DNA of 64,000 bases from Mycolicibacterium cosmeticum (GTDB taxonomy: Bacteria > Actinomycetota > Actinomycetes > Mycobacteriales > Mycobacteriaceae). Each line of letters starts with the position of its first letter. Position 1 is the stretch's first letter. The stretch spans positions 930,001-994,000 of the forward strand of contig NZ_CCBB010000001.1 in the NCBI RefSeq assembly GCF_000613185.1, written 5' to 3'. Shown here piece by piece: positions 1-7,991 of the stretch. The translations under genes were made by a program, and so were the position numbers. The notes under the pieces were generated by a model. That model ran no database searches and had not been told where the DNA came from. It saw only the letters and a program-made list of their open reading frames with translations.

Positions 1-843
1 TGGAATGTCTACAGCGAGCCCACGCACGCCTCGGTGTACACCCCCGAGCATTCCCCCGACCGCGAGAAGATCAACGCCCAGCACCGCGAGATGGGCATCG
101 ACATCATCAACAACATGATGGAGATCAGGGAGAACCCGCGCCCGGGTCTGGTCAACGCGATGCTGCAGTTGCGCATCGACGGCGAACCGGCGCCGGACAT
201 CGAGATCCTCGGCAATCTCGGGCTGGTCATCGGCGGCGGTTTCGACACCACCACCGCGCTCACGGCCCATGCGCTGGAGTGGCTGGGACAGCATCCCGAC
301 GAGCGCGAGCGGCTGAGCCGGGAGCGCGCCACACTGCTGGATCCGGCCACCGAGGAATTCCTGCGCTTCTTCACCCCGGCGCCCGGCGACGGCCGCACCT
401 TCTCCGCGGATGTCGAGGTCGAGGGGCAACGGTTCAAGCAATATGAGCGGCTGTGGCTGTCCTGGGCAATGGCCAACCGCGACCCTTCGGTGTTCGACGA
501 GCCCAATGAGCTCATCCTGGACCGAAAAGGTAACCGGCACTTCAGCTTCGGCATCGGTGTGCACCGTTGCGTCGGTTCGAACGTGGCCAGGACGGTCTTC
601 AAGTCCATGCTGACCGCGGTGCTGGACCGGATGCCGGACTATGTGTGCGACCCGGAGGGCACCGTGCACTACGACACCATCGGTGTCATCCAGGGCATGC
701 GCAACCTGCCGGCGACCTTCACCCCGGGCAAGCCGCTGGGGCCCGGCCTCGACGAGACGCTGGACAAGCTGCAGCGCATCTGCAACGAGCAGGAACTGGC
801 CCGGCCCATCACCGAACGCAAGGAAATCGCGGTCATCGACTGA
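1..843 (+). CDS. Cytochrome P450, C-terminal part (5' truncated by window edge)
   Basis: The reading frame is open from the first base, so the N-terminus lies outside the window; about 280 residues are visible. The I-helix oxygen-binding segment reads GGGFDTTTA, the K-helix ExxR is in EEFLRFF, and the haem loop reads FGIGVHRCVGSN with the thiolate Cys. It is a soluble bacterial class I P450 that would hydroxylate a small hydrophobic substrate using electrons from a ferredoxin. Two 3-Cys ferredoxins and a NuoF-like flavoprotein lie downstream, but none is immediately adjacent. The substrate is unknown. Confidence 0.93.
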   Translation, partial: WNVYSEPTHASVYTPEHSPDREKINAQHREMGIDIINNMMEIRENPRPGLVNAMLQLRIDGEPAPDIEILGNLGLVIGGGFDTTTALTAHALEWLGQHPDERERLSRERATLLDPATEEFLRFFTPAPGDGRTFSADVEVEGQRFKQYERLWLSWAMANRDPSVFDEPNELILDRKGNRHFSFGIGVHRCVGSNVARTVFKSMLTAVLDRMPDYVCDPEGTVHYDTIGVIQGMRNLPATFTPGKPLGPGLDETLDKLQRICNEQELARPITERKEIAVID

Positions 844-954
844 CGACCGGGGCAATTCGGCGCGCGCAATTCTGTGAGTTCGGTAATATTCTGCGTCCCG
901 GAATGGAAATGTCCGGCAAAACCGCACGTCACGACCCCTTCGTCGCGCGACCCC

Positions 955-982
955 TTGGCATGTCGGCGCGTGCTGTTAGCCT
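955..982 (+). promoter_or_regulatory. Candidate promoter of the haem-binding protein gene
   Basis: TTGGCA at 955-960 and TAGCCT at 977-982 are separated by 16 bases and fit a mycobacterial housekeeping promoter (-10 TANNNT). Transcription would begin near 989, leaving an untranslated leader of about 80 bases before 1071. This is a motif match only. Confidence 0.4.
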
Positions 983-1070
983 GTCAAAAGGAACATGTAA
1001 CGCAACCGGCGCGGCCACCGAAAAGTAAGTGTCGCCGGAAACAGGTCGGGCGGGGAAAGGTATCTAGGTA

Positions 1071-1409
1071 ATGGTGAAAGTGTCGGGAAAGAAATTGGTG
1101 TTCACCCTGGTCGGGCTGGCGGCGTCGCTGCCACTGACCGCAGGTATCGCGTCGGCGACTCCTGACTTGAGCCCGGTGGTCAACACGACCTGTACGTACG
1201 ACCAGGTCATCGGCGCGATGAACGCCGAGCGGCCCGATCTCGCCGCCGAGTTCAACGCACAGCCGGTCGGTCAGGCGATGCTGCGCAACTTCCTGGCGTC
1301 CGGTCCGGCGGAGCGGCAGCGCACCGCCACCCAGATCGCCAACGCGCCGGGGGCCTCGCGGTACTTCGACGGGATCGCGCAGATCATCACCACCTGCAAC
1401 AACTACTGA
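1071..1409 (+). CDS. Secreted haem-binding (MHB-type haemophore-like) protein
   Basis: 112 residues. A signal peptide covers about residues 1-29 (basic VSGKK, a hydrophobic LVFTLVGLAASLPL core, and an ASA-T cleavage site). The mature part is mostly helical, with two Cys near its ends (about 42 and 109) that could form a disulphide, and it resembles the MHB/Rv0203-like haemophore family. It would act in the periplasm or outside the cell in haem capture. It is expressed alone, with a perfect hairpin just after its stop. Family assignment rests on recalled pattern rather than alignment. Confidence 0.7.
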   Translation: MVKVSGKKLVFTLVGLAASLPLTAGIASATPDLSPVVNTTCTYDQVIGAMNAERPDLAAEFNAQPVGQAMLRNFLASGPAERQRTATQIANAPGASRYFDGIAQIITTCNNY

Positions 1410-1419
1410 TCTCAGCACC

Positions 1420-1460
1420 GGATTCGGCGCGTCTCGGCATTGCCGAGACGCGCCGAATCC
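1420..1460. terminator. Bidirectional hairpin terminator between convergent genes
   Basis: Bases 1420-1439 and 1441-1460 are perfect 20-bp reverse complements around one central base. The hairpin starts 10 bases after the haem-binding protein stop and ends 3 bases before the converging acyl-CoA dehydrogenase stop. There is no long T tract, as is usual for mycobacterial terminators. Confidence 0.75.
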
Positions 1461-1463
1461 GTT

Positions 1464-2639
1464 TCAGCCGCGGGGCAGGCCGAGCACCTGTTGCGCGATG
1501 ATGTTGCGCTGGATCTCCGAGGTGCCCCCGGCGATGGTCCCCGAGAAGCTGCGCGCGTAACGCTCGAACCAGCTGGCGAAGTAGTGGTCCAGGTTCATGT
1601 GCGCGTAGGGGCCGCTGAACGACGGGTGGAGCAATCCGTCCGGGCCCGCCGCCGCCAGCGCGTTTTCCGAGGCGCGCAGTTCGGCCTCCGCCCCGAGCAA
1701 CTTGGGCACCGACACCGACGCCACGTCCACCTCGCCGCGCGCCGCCTTGGCCAGTCCGACGGAGCCGAGCAAGCGCAATGCCTGGTAGTCCATGATGGTG
1801 CTGGCCAGCTGATCGCGTTCCAAGGGTGTGGACGGCCGGAAATCCCCGATCGAGTTGGCGATCCGGTCCGCGAAGCCCAGCCACATCATGGTGCGTTCGT
1901 GGCCGAGCGAGCCGTTGGCCACCCGCCAGCCCTGGTTGAGGGGACCGATCAGGTTCTCCACCGGCACCCGGGCGTCGGTGAAGAACACCTCGTTGAAATC
2001 CTTGTCCTCGATATCGCAGATCGAGGCGAACGGCCGGCACACCACACCCGGTGTCGACGTCGGGATGACCAGCACGCTGATGCCCTTGTGCTTGGGCGCG
2101 TCGGGATCCGTCCGGACGAACGTCAGCAGCAGATCGGCATCGTGGGCGCCGGAGGTCCACACCTTCTGCCCGTTGACCACGAAGTGGTCCCCGTCCCGGA
2201 CCGCCCGGGTGCGCAGCGAGGCCAGATCCGATCCGGCGCTGGGCTCGCTCATGCCCAGCGACGCGGTTTGTTCGGCACGCAGGATGGGCACCGCCCAGCG
2301 GTGCTTCTGTTCCTCGGTGCCGAACGTCAGCAGCGAGGCCGCGATGATGTTGACGCCCTGCGGGTTGAAGCTGTGATAGATCCGCCGCTTGCACAGCTCC
2401 TCCAGGTGCACATAGGTCTGCAGCACCGAGGCGTTGCGCCCGCCGAACTCCGGCGGTTGCGCGGGCAGCAGCCAGCCGTTGTCGAACAGCAGCCGCTGCC
2501 AGTCGCGGGCCCATTGCGGCATGTGCGACACCGAACGCGGCCGTTCCAGCGTGACGGCGGCCGAGGGCAGGTGCTCGTCGAGGAAGGCCGAGAACTCGGC
2601 ACGGAACTCCTCGACGTCGGCATCGAAGGTGAGCTGCAT
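1464..2639 (-). CDS. Acyl-CoA dehydrogenase, catalytic subunit of a pair
   Basis: 391 residues, full-length ACAD fold: N-terminal helical domain, the FAD/substrate segment LGMSEPSAGSDLAS in the middle, and the C-terminal AGGTSEIQRNIIAQ with the catalytic Glu. It would oxidise an acyl-CoA to the 2-enoyl-CoA. Its start ATG at 2639 overlaps the stop of the preceding ACAD gene by one base (TGATG), so the two are translationally coupled. By analogy with FadE28/FadE29-type enzymes they probably form an alpha2beta2 heterotetramer acting on a bulky ring-bearing side chain. Confidence 0.92.
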   Translation of the reverse strand: MQLTFDADVEEFRAEFSAFLDEHLPSAAVTLERPRSVSHMPQWARDWQRLLFDNGWLLPAQPPEFGGRNASVLQTYVHLEELCKRRIYHSFNPQGVNIIAASLLTFGTEEQKHRWAVPILRAEQTASLGMSEPSAGSDLASLRTRAVRDGDHFVVNGQKVWTSGAHDADLLLTFVRTDPDAPKHKGISVLVIPTSTPGVVCRPFASICDIEDKDFNEVFFTDARVPVENLIGPLNQGWRVANGSLGHERTMMWLGFADRIANSIGDFRPSTPLERDQLASTIMDYQALRLLGSVGLAKAARGEVDVASVSVPKLLGAEAELRASENALAAAGPDGLLHPSFSGPYAHMNLDHYFASWFERYARSFSGTIAGGTSEIQRNIIAQQVLGLPRG

Positions 2640-3664
2640 CAGAACTCCTGGAAATTCGAGCGGTATTCGGCGGCGATGACGGCCCGGTGCTCGGCGGCGC
2701 CACCCAGCATCAGCTCACCGGCCTTGGCCCGCTTCAGCGCGAACTGCAGGTCGTTCTCCCAGGTGAAACCCATGGCCCCGAAGGTCTGCAGGCCGTGCCG
2801 GAACACCAGGGACTGGCACTCCCCCGCGCTGGCCTTGGCCATCGCCGCGGCGATGCGCCGACGCGGGTCCTCGGCGGCGATGGTGAGCGCCGCGAAGTAG
2901 GCCAGGGCCCTGGCCCGTTCGATCGCGACGTACATGTCGGTGGCCTTGTGCTGGATCGCCTGGAACGACCCGATGGGAACACCGAACTGGTGCCGGCTCT
3001 TGGCATGTTCCAGGGCAAGATCGAGGATCCGCTGGCACGCACCGACCATGGTGATCGCCATGCCCATCAATGCGACGTGCCGCGCCCGTTCGACCCGGTC
3101 GAGCGCCGCGGCCGGGTCCAGGTCGAGCCGGTCCGGCTCGTCGACCCGGACGTGGTCGAAAATCACCTCGGCGACGTGCAGTACCGGGTCGAAGACCTCG
3201 GCGCGCCGGATCGTCAGCGCGTCCGGCGCGATGACGAACACCCCGCCGGCGGTGACGACGGCGAGCCTCTCGGCTCGGTCCCCGTCCAGCACGAAACGTG
3301 CGGTGCCGTCGAGCAGCCAGCCCCGTGCGTCGCGGTGGGCGGTCACCCCGTCGTAGATCGCCGCCCCGGCCAGGGCCGGATCGAACCGGTCGCCGGCCAG
3401 CGGCGCGTACTGCGACAGCGTCGCCAGGAACGGCGTCGGATCGGTGGCCCGGCCCAGTTCCTCGAGCACGATCGCGAGCTCGACGGCGTTCTCCTGGTCG
3501 GCCAGCTCCGTCCAGCCGGCTTCCAGGTAGGACTGCCAGAGCGGCGCGGGGTCCTCCCCACGCTCGGCGATCCCCCGCACCAGCGACGGCGGGCACTGCT
3601 TGCCCACCGCGTCGCGTACCGTCTCCTGCCATAGCCGCTGGTCAGCGTCGAACTCGAGCAGCAC
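2639..3664 (-). CDS. Acyl-CoA dehydrogenase, partner subunit lacking the catalytic Glu
   Basis: 341 residues starting at GTG 3664, chosen because GGGAGG lies 6 bases upstream; the frame stays open to 3739 but that extension runs through an operator. It has an ACAD-like fold (KSRHQFGVPIGSFQAIQHK, then LQTFGAMGFTWENDLQF), but the GTSE motif carrying the catalytic base is replaced by LGGAAEHRA. This is typical of the non-catalytic partner of heteromeric mycobacterial ACADs. It is the first gene of a two-gene operon with the 1464-2639 subunit and lies behind the 3697-3713 operator. Confidence 0.88.
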   Translation of the reverse strand: MLLEFDADQRLWQETVRDAVGKQCPPSLVRGIAERGEDPAPLWQSYLEAGWTELADQENAVELAIVLEELGRATDPTPFLATLSQYAPLAGDRFDPALAGAAIYDGVTAHRDARGWLLDGTARFVLDGDRAERLAVVTAGGVFVIAPDALTIRRAEVFDPVLHVAEVIFDHVRVDEPDRLDLDPAAALDRVERARHVALMGMAITMVGACQRILDLALEHAKSRHQFGVPIGSFQAIQHKATDMYVAIERARALAYFAALTIAAEDPRRRIAAAMAKASAGECQSLVFRHGLQTFGAMGFTWENDLQFALKRAKAGELMLGGAAEHRAVIAAEYRSNFQEF

Positions 3665-3696
3665 GCGGCACCTCCCGCCTGGTCGTCCTGATTTGG

Positions 3697-3713
3697 CGAG
3701 AATATCATTCTCG
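3697..3713. promoter_or_regulatory. Operator copy 1 of the GAGAAYNNNATTCTY family
   Basis: CGAGAATATCATTCTCG is a perfect inverted repeat with 7-bp arms and a 3-bp spacer. It lies 32 bases upstream of the GTG of the minus-strand ACAD pair. Five further copies of the same architecture occur in this window. Confidence 0.7.
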
Positions 3714-3819
3714 TCATTGGTGTCGCCATTCTCCGACAATCAGTATGGGGTTTTACCGAGCTGGCGCTGCGCGACTGACCAGCATGGTCTCTCACCAGCA
3801 CGGATGTAAGCGATCCGCT

Positions 3820-3836
3820 GGAGAACATTATTCTTG
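3820..3836. promoter_or_regulatory. Operator copy 2 of the GAGAAYNNNATTCTY family
   Basis: GGAGAACATTATTCTTG has the same 7-3-7 spacing as copy 1, with two substitutions from the symmetric consensus. It overlaps the likely -35 of the amidohydrolase operon that starts at 3915, so a bound repressor would block RNA polymerase. Confidence 0.62.
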
Positions 3837-3861
3837 CTTTGGAAGAACAAGGATCTACACT
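3834..3861 (+). promoter_or_regulatory. Candidate promoter of the amidohydrolase operon
   Basis: TTGCTT at 3834-3839 and TACACT at 3856-3861 are separated by 16 bases. The predicted start is near 3868, about 47 bases before the GTG at 3915. The -35 overlaps operator copy 2. Confidence 0.45.
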
Positions 3862-3914
3862 GGGAGCAACTACGGCCGGCCCGCCCGGCATCGTGATGCG
3901 AAGGATGGCCCCTG

Positions 3915-5024
3915 GTGAAGCAGTTCAGTGACGGTTCGACGGTGGTGGACGTCCCCGTCGTCGACGCCAGCGTGCACATCTTCTTCGGCTCCAACCGCGA
4001 CCTGCGGCAGAACTTCCTGCGTGAGCCCTTCAGCAGCCGCGGCTTCCCCGACTACGAGATGGATTGGTACGGCGCGCCCGGTGGCGAGTACCTGAAACAG
4101 GCGACGGGACCCAACCGCGAATACCCCGGCTCCGACGTCGGACTGGTGGCCGAGCACCTGTTCGCCGACCGGGGCGTCGACGTGGCGGTGTTGCACCCGA
4201 TGACGCGCGGCATCATGCCCGACCGCCACCTGGGATCGGCGATCGCAGCCGCCCACAACGACATGATGGTCACCCGCTGGCTGGAGCACGACGAGTTCGG
4301 TGAGCGGTTCCGGGGCACCATCCGGGTCAACCCCGACGACATCGCCGGCGCCCTGCGCGAGATCGAGAAGTACCGGGACCATCCGCGCGTCGTGCAGATC
4401 GGTGTGCCGCTGCAGTCCCGCGAGCTCTACGGCAAGCCGCAGTTCTGGCCGCTCTGGGAGGCCGCCGAGGCGGCCGGCCTGCCGGTGGCCGTGCACATCG
4501 AGGTCGGCGCCGGAATCCAGTTCTCCCCAACACCTTCCGGCAAGACCCGCACGCACGAGCAGTACCTCTCGTTCATGTCGCTGAACTACCTGTACCACCT
4601 GATGAACATGATCGCCGAGGGCGTGTTCGAACGGATGCCGAACCTCAAGATGGTGTGGGCGGACGGCGCCGCCGACATGCTCACGCCGTTCATCTGGCGG
4701 ATGGACTGTTTCGGGCGGCCGCACCTTGAGCAGACACCATGGGCGCCCAAAATGCCCAGCGACTACCTGCCCGGCCACGTCTACTTCGTCCAGGGAGCCT
4801 ACGACGGGCCGGGTGATGTCGACTTCGCCGGCGAGTGGTTCGGCTTCAGCGGCAAGGAGGACATGACGATGTTCGGGTCGAGCTACCCGCACTTCAACGC
4901 CGCCGAGCTGACCGTGCCGGCGTCCTACAGCGCCGAACAGCGCGACAAGCTGTGCTGGCGCAACGCCGCCGAGTTGTACGGCATCCACAGTCCGGTTCTC
5001 TCGCCCGTCGCGGGCGCACAGTAG
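3915..5024 (+). CDS. Amidohydrolase-2 family protein with altered active site
   Basis: 369 residues, GTG start. Whole-length similarity to ACMSD-type amidohydrolases is clear from the TIM-barrel order, a central PVAVHIEVG strand and the FGSSYPHFN segment near residues 320-328. The expected metal-site acids are missing: the N-terminal motif reads DASVH (residues 17-21) where the next gene has DSDVH, and the late FGSDYPH-type Asp is Ser323. It may therefore be a non-catalytic partner of the following amidohydrolase (20-base gap). It is first in the operon and controlled by the 3820 operator. Confidence 0.85.
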   Translation: MKQFSDGSTVVDVPVVDASVHIFFGSNRDLRQNFLREPFSSRGFPDYEMDWYGAPGGEYLKQATGPNREYPGSDVGLVAEHLFADRGVDVAVLHPMTRGIMPDRHLGSAIAAAHNDMMVTRWLEHDEFGERFRGTIRVNPDDIAGALREIEKYRDHPRVVQIGVPLQSRELYGKPQFWPLWEAAEAAGLPVAVHIEVGAGIQFSPTPSGKTRTHEQYLSFMSLNYLYHLMNMIAEGVFERMPNLKMVWADGAADMLTPFIWRMDCFGRPHLEQTPWAPKMPSDYLPGHVYFVQGAYDGPGDVDFAGEWFGFSGKEDMTMFGSSYPHFNAAELTVPASYSAEQRDKLCWRNAAELYGIHSPVLSPVAGAQ

Positions 5025-5044
5025 AGGCAGCGAGGAGTCCGCCG

Positions 5045-6187
5045 ATGACCGTCACCGCCACCCCCCGGGTCGCCCCGGCCGAGCGCATCACCGTGCGCTG
5101 CGTCGACTCCGACGTGCACCCGATGCCGCGCCGCGGTGAGCTGGCCCCCTACCTGCCCGAGCCCTGGCGCAGCAAGTATTTCGGCTCGCACCCGGTGGGC
5201 GAGCAGATCTACTACGACGCACCCGATTACGCGCACTCCTACGCCATGCGGGTGGACGCCTTTCCACCCGATGGCGAGTTCGCCTGCAGCGACCCGGAGT
5301 TCGCGTTCAAACAGCTGATCATGGAGGCCGGCTCGGATATCGCCATCCTGGAGCCCACCCATGCCGAGAGCCGGCTCAGCGAAGCCACCCACGCGTTCTG
5401 CCAGGGGGTGAACTCCTGGCTGGCCGAGAACTGGCTGGACGCCAAGAACAACTGGCACGAGCGCTGGCGCGGGTCGGTGTGCGTCGCCATCGAGGAGCCG
5501 GAACTGGCCGCCGCCGAGATCCACAAGTGGGCCCAGCACCCGTACATGGCGCAGGTGCTCATCAAGGCCGAACCACGACCCTCGTGGGGCGATCCGATGT
5601 ACGACCCGATCTGGACGGCCGCCACGGACGAGGACATCACGGTGTCCTGTCACCTGTCCCGCGGTTATTACGAGACGCTGCCGATTCCTCCGGTCGGGTT
5701 CCCCAGCTACAACCACGATTTCATGGTCACCTACTCGCTACTGGCGGCCAACCAGGTGATGAGCCTCATCTTCGACGGCGTCTTCGACCGCTTCCCCACC
5801 CTGCGCATCGTCTTCGTCGAACACGCCTTCACCTGGATCCTGCCGCTGATGTGGCGCATGGACGCCATCTACGAAGCGCGCAAGGGCTGGATGGACATCA
5901 AACGCAAACCCAGCGAATACGTCAAAGACCACATCAAGTTCACCACCCAGCCGCTGGATTACCCGGACGACAAAACCGAACTGACCCGCGCATTCGAGTG
6001 GATGGAATGCGACAAGATCCTGCTCTACTCCAGCGACTACCCGCACTGGACCTTCGACGACCCGCGGTGGCTGGTCAAACACCTCCCCGAACACGCCCGC
6101 GAGAACATCATGTTCCGCAACGGCATCGGCACCTACAAGCTCCCCGACACCGTGCCCGCCCTCGAGGGACAGGTTCGGGTGTTCTAG
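5045..6187 (+). CDS. Amidohydrolase-2 family protein (ACMSD-like), intact
   Basis: 380 residues from ATG 5045, chosen for the GAGGAG upstream and because the open frame before it is out of family. It keeps the metal-site pattern DSDVH (residues 21-25) and the late Asp331 in YSSDYPHWTF. Such proteins hydrolyse or decarboxylate C-N, C-O or C-C bonds in ring catabolism. It shares family and architecture with the preceding gene, so a heteromer is plausible. The stop TAG overlaps the GTG of the Rieske protein by one base. Confidence 0.88.
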   Translation: MTVTATPRVAPAERITVRCVDSDVHPMPRRGELAPYLPEPWRSKYFGSHPVGEQIYYDAPDYAHSYAMRVDAFPPDGEFACSDPEFAFKQLIMEAGSDIAILEPTHAESRLSEATHAFCQGVNSWLAENWLDAKNNWHERWRGSVCVAIEEPELAAAEIHKWAQHPYMAQVLIKAEPRPSWGDPMYDPIWTAATDEDITVSCHLSRGYYETLPIPPVGFPSYNHDFMVTYSLLAANQVMSLIFDGVFDRFPTLRIVFVEHAFTWILPLMWRMDAIYEARKGWMDIKRKPSEYVKDHIKFTTQPLDYPDDKTELTRAFEWMECDKILLYSSDYPHWTFDDPRWLVKHLPEHARENIMFRNGIGTYKLPDTVPALEGQVRVF

Positions 6188-6576
6188 TGACGGAACCGAA
6201 TCCGCCACGCCTCGCCCAGGGCCGCGAGCATGCCGTGGCCACCGTCGACGAAATCCCACCGGGGACGCACAAACTGGTGCCGATCGGGCGCCACGGGGTC
6301 GGCGTGTACAACGTCAACGGAACCTTCTACGCCATCGCCAACTACTGTCCGCACGAGGGTGGCCCGCTGTGCTCGGGGCGGGCACGCGGCCTCAACGTCG
6401 TCGACGAGAACGTGCCCGGTGACGCGGTGATGGTGCGCGACAAGGAGTTCATCTTCTGCCCTTGGCACCAATGGGGTTTCGAACTGGCCACCGGGACCAC
6501 GGCCGTCAAACCGGAGTGGAGCATCCGCACCTATCCGGTGCGCGTCGTCGGCGACGCCGTACTGGTGCAGGCATGA
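6187..6576 (+). CDS. Rieske-type [2Fe-2S] ferredoxin-like protein
   Basis: 129 residues from GTG 6187 (TAGTG overlap with the preceding stop). The Rieske cluster motif is complete: CPH in NYCPHEGG and CPWH in IFCPWHQWGF, separated by about 40 residues. There is no transmembrane segment or catalytic iron domain, so it is a soluble one-electron carrier or a small accessory Rieske protein. Its position between an amidohydrolase and a hydrolase, with no oxygenase alongside, leaves its partner open. The P450s or the Rieske oxygenase at 50 kb are possibilities. Confidence 0.88.
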   Translation: MTEPNPPRLAQGREHAVATVDEIPPGTHKLVPIGRHGVGVYNVNGTFYAIANYCPHEGGPLCSGRARGLNVVDENVPGDAVMVRDKEFIFCPWHQWGFELATGTTAVKPEWSIRTYPVRVVGDAVLVQA

Positions 6577-7475
6577 CGAGCAGCGAAGGGCCCCAGCTCA
6601 AGCGGGGCGAGAAGATCATCGAGATCAACGGCGGCAACGTCGTCTACGAGATCCTGGGCAAGTCGGGTGATCTGATCGCGCTGACACCCGGCGGCCGATT
6701 CAGCAAGGACATCCCTGGGCTGCGACCATTGGCCACCGCGCTGGTCAAGGGCGGCTACCGGGTGCTGCTGTGGGACCGGCCGAACTGCGGCAAGTCCGAC
6801 GTCCAGTTCTACGGGCAGAGCGAATCGCACATGCGGGCCGAGACGCTCTACACCCTGATCGCCAAACTCGGTGTGGGACCGTGCATCATCGCCGGTGGCT
6901 CCGGTGGGGCGCGGGATTCGATGCTCACCACCATGCTGTATCCGGAGATCGTCACCAAGCTGGTGGTGTGGAACATCGTGGGTGGGGTGTACGGGTCGTT
7001 CGTGCTCGGCGGGCACTACGTGACCCCGAGCATCCTGGCGGTCCGTGGCCTGGGCATCGACGGATTGCTGCACGTACCGGAATGGCGGGAACGCATCGAG
7101 CAGAACCCGGCCAACCGGCGGCGCTTCCTCGACCTGGACCCCGACGAATTCCTCAAGGTGATGTTGCGCTGGCTCAACGCATTCGTGTCGAAGCCGGGCC
7201 AGACCATCCCCGGCGTGCCGGACGAGATGTTCGACAACATCACCGTCCCCACGTTGATCATCCGCGGCGGGGAGAACGACTGGGACCACCCGAAACGCAC
7301 GTCGCTCGAAGTGAGCTGCCTGATCAGGGGGTCCACCCTGATCGACCCGCCCTGGCCGGAGGATGCATGGGAACGTGCCGGTGAGAAGTTCGCCCGCAGC
7401 GGCGGAAAGAAGTTCTGCCTGTTCGACACCTGGGTGCAGGCCGCACCGGCCATCCTCGACTTCCTGGCCACCTGA
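6573..7475 (+). CDS. Alpha/beta hydrolase
   Basis: 300 residues, ATG start overlapping the Rieske stop (ATGA). The nucleophile elbow is GGSGGARDS in the C-terminal part of the first half, and the oxyanion-hole region is LTPGGRFS. The sequence VLLWDRPNCGKSD matches the conserved strand and turn seen in MhpC/BphD-like and esterase-like members. It would hydrolyse an ester, lactone or C-C bond produced by the flanking enzymes. It is the last gene of the 3915 operon and converges on the gene at 7482. Confidence 0.85.
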   Translation: MTSSEGPQLKRGEKIIEINGGNVVYEILGKSGDLIALTPGGRFSKDIPGLRPLATALVKGGYRVLLWDRPNCGKSDVQFYGQSESHMRAETLYTLIAKLGVGPCIIAGGSGGARDSMLTTMLYPEIVTKLVVWNIVGGVYGSFVLGGHYVTPSILAVRGLGIDGLLHVPEWRERIEQNPANRRRFLDLDPDEFLKVMLRWLNAFVSKPGQTIPGVPDEMFDNITVPTLIIRGGENDWDHPKRTSLEVSCLIRGSTLIDPPWPEDAWERAGEKFARSGGKKFCLFDTWVQAAPAILDFLAT

Positions 7476-7481
7476 GATGGA

Positions 7482-7943
7482 CTACTCCAGCAGGATGCGC
7501 ACCTCGCTGTTCAACGACGCCTCCAACGCGGTGTGGATCCGGCTCTCCGGGATGCGTTCCATGTCGGCACGGCGCAACGTCACCTCCACGATGTCCCAGC
7601 CCTGCCCGCCGGGGAGCCGGTGTACCCGGCCGGTCAGGCCGAAACCGGCGAGCACTCCATGCGCGTCGTCATCGGTGCCGCGGCTCACGAAGGTCAGCAC
7701 GCCGGCCACCGGCCGGGTGCCGAATGCCTTGCTGCACAAGGTGACGGCTTCGTCGGTGAGCACTTCGGCGTGCACACCGGTCAGCAGCACCTCGATCTGC
7801 CGCCGGCCCGCGGGAAGCGCCGCGAGGTCGGTGGCCACCACGTCGACGCCCAGGGCACGCAGGGTAGCCAGGCCCTCGACCAGCCGGGCCGGCGTCAGCT
7901 GCCCGAACGGATCCACGTCGACACGCACCACAGCGGTTCTCAC
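7482..7943 (-). CDS. Conserved hypothetical protein
   Basis: 153 residues from GTG 7943, which fits a leaderless transcript: TAGGCT (7956-7951 on the minus strand) ends 7 bases before the start codon. No catalytic motif was recognised. The protein has an alternating beta/alpha pattern (VVRVDVDPFG, VDVVATDLAAL, AGVLTFVSRG) and a helical C-terminus. It is soluble, with no signal peptide. It is divergent from the NuoF-like gene and converges on the hydrolase at 7475, so it is a single-gene unit. Function unknown. Confidence 0.65.
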   Translation of the reverse strand: MRTAVVRVDVDPFGQLTPARLVEGLATLRALGVDVVATDLAALPAGRRQIEVLLTGVHAEVLTDEAVTLCSKAFGTRPVAGVLTFVSRGTDDDAHGVLAGFGLTGRVHRLPGGQGWDIVEVTLRRADMERIPESRIHTALEASLNSEVRILLE

Positions 7944-7950
7944 GATCGCC

Positions 7951-7956
7951 AGCCTA
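7951..7956 (-). promoter_or_regulatory. -10 element for leaderless transcription of the 7482-7943 gene
   Basis: TAGGCT on the minus strand fits TANNNT and is 7 bases from the GTG, the spacing expected when the transcript begins at the start codon. Motif match only. Confidence 0.4.
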
Positions 7957-7991
7957 TCCGGATATGCGGCGCGGGAAGGGATCAGCCACCG

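Noticed and set aside
1387..2703. Long open frame on the minus strand over the first ACAD
   Set aside because: It is an out-of-frame reading of the ACAD gene, with Arg/Ala/Gly-rich low-complexity sequence typical of high-GC shadows.
3665..3739. N-terminal extension of the minus-strand ACAD
   Set aside because: It passes through the perfect operator and lacks a ribosome site; GTG 3664 has GGGAGG 6 bases upstream.
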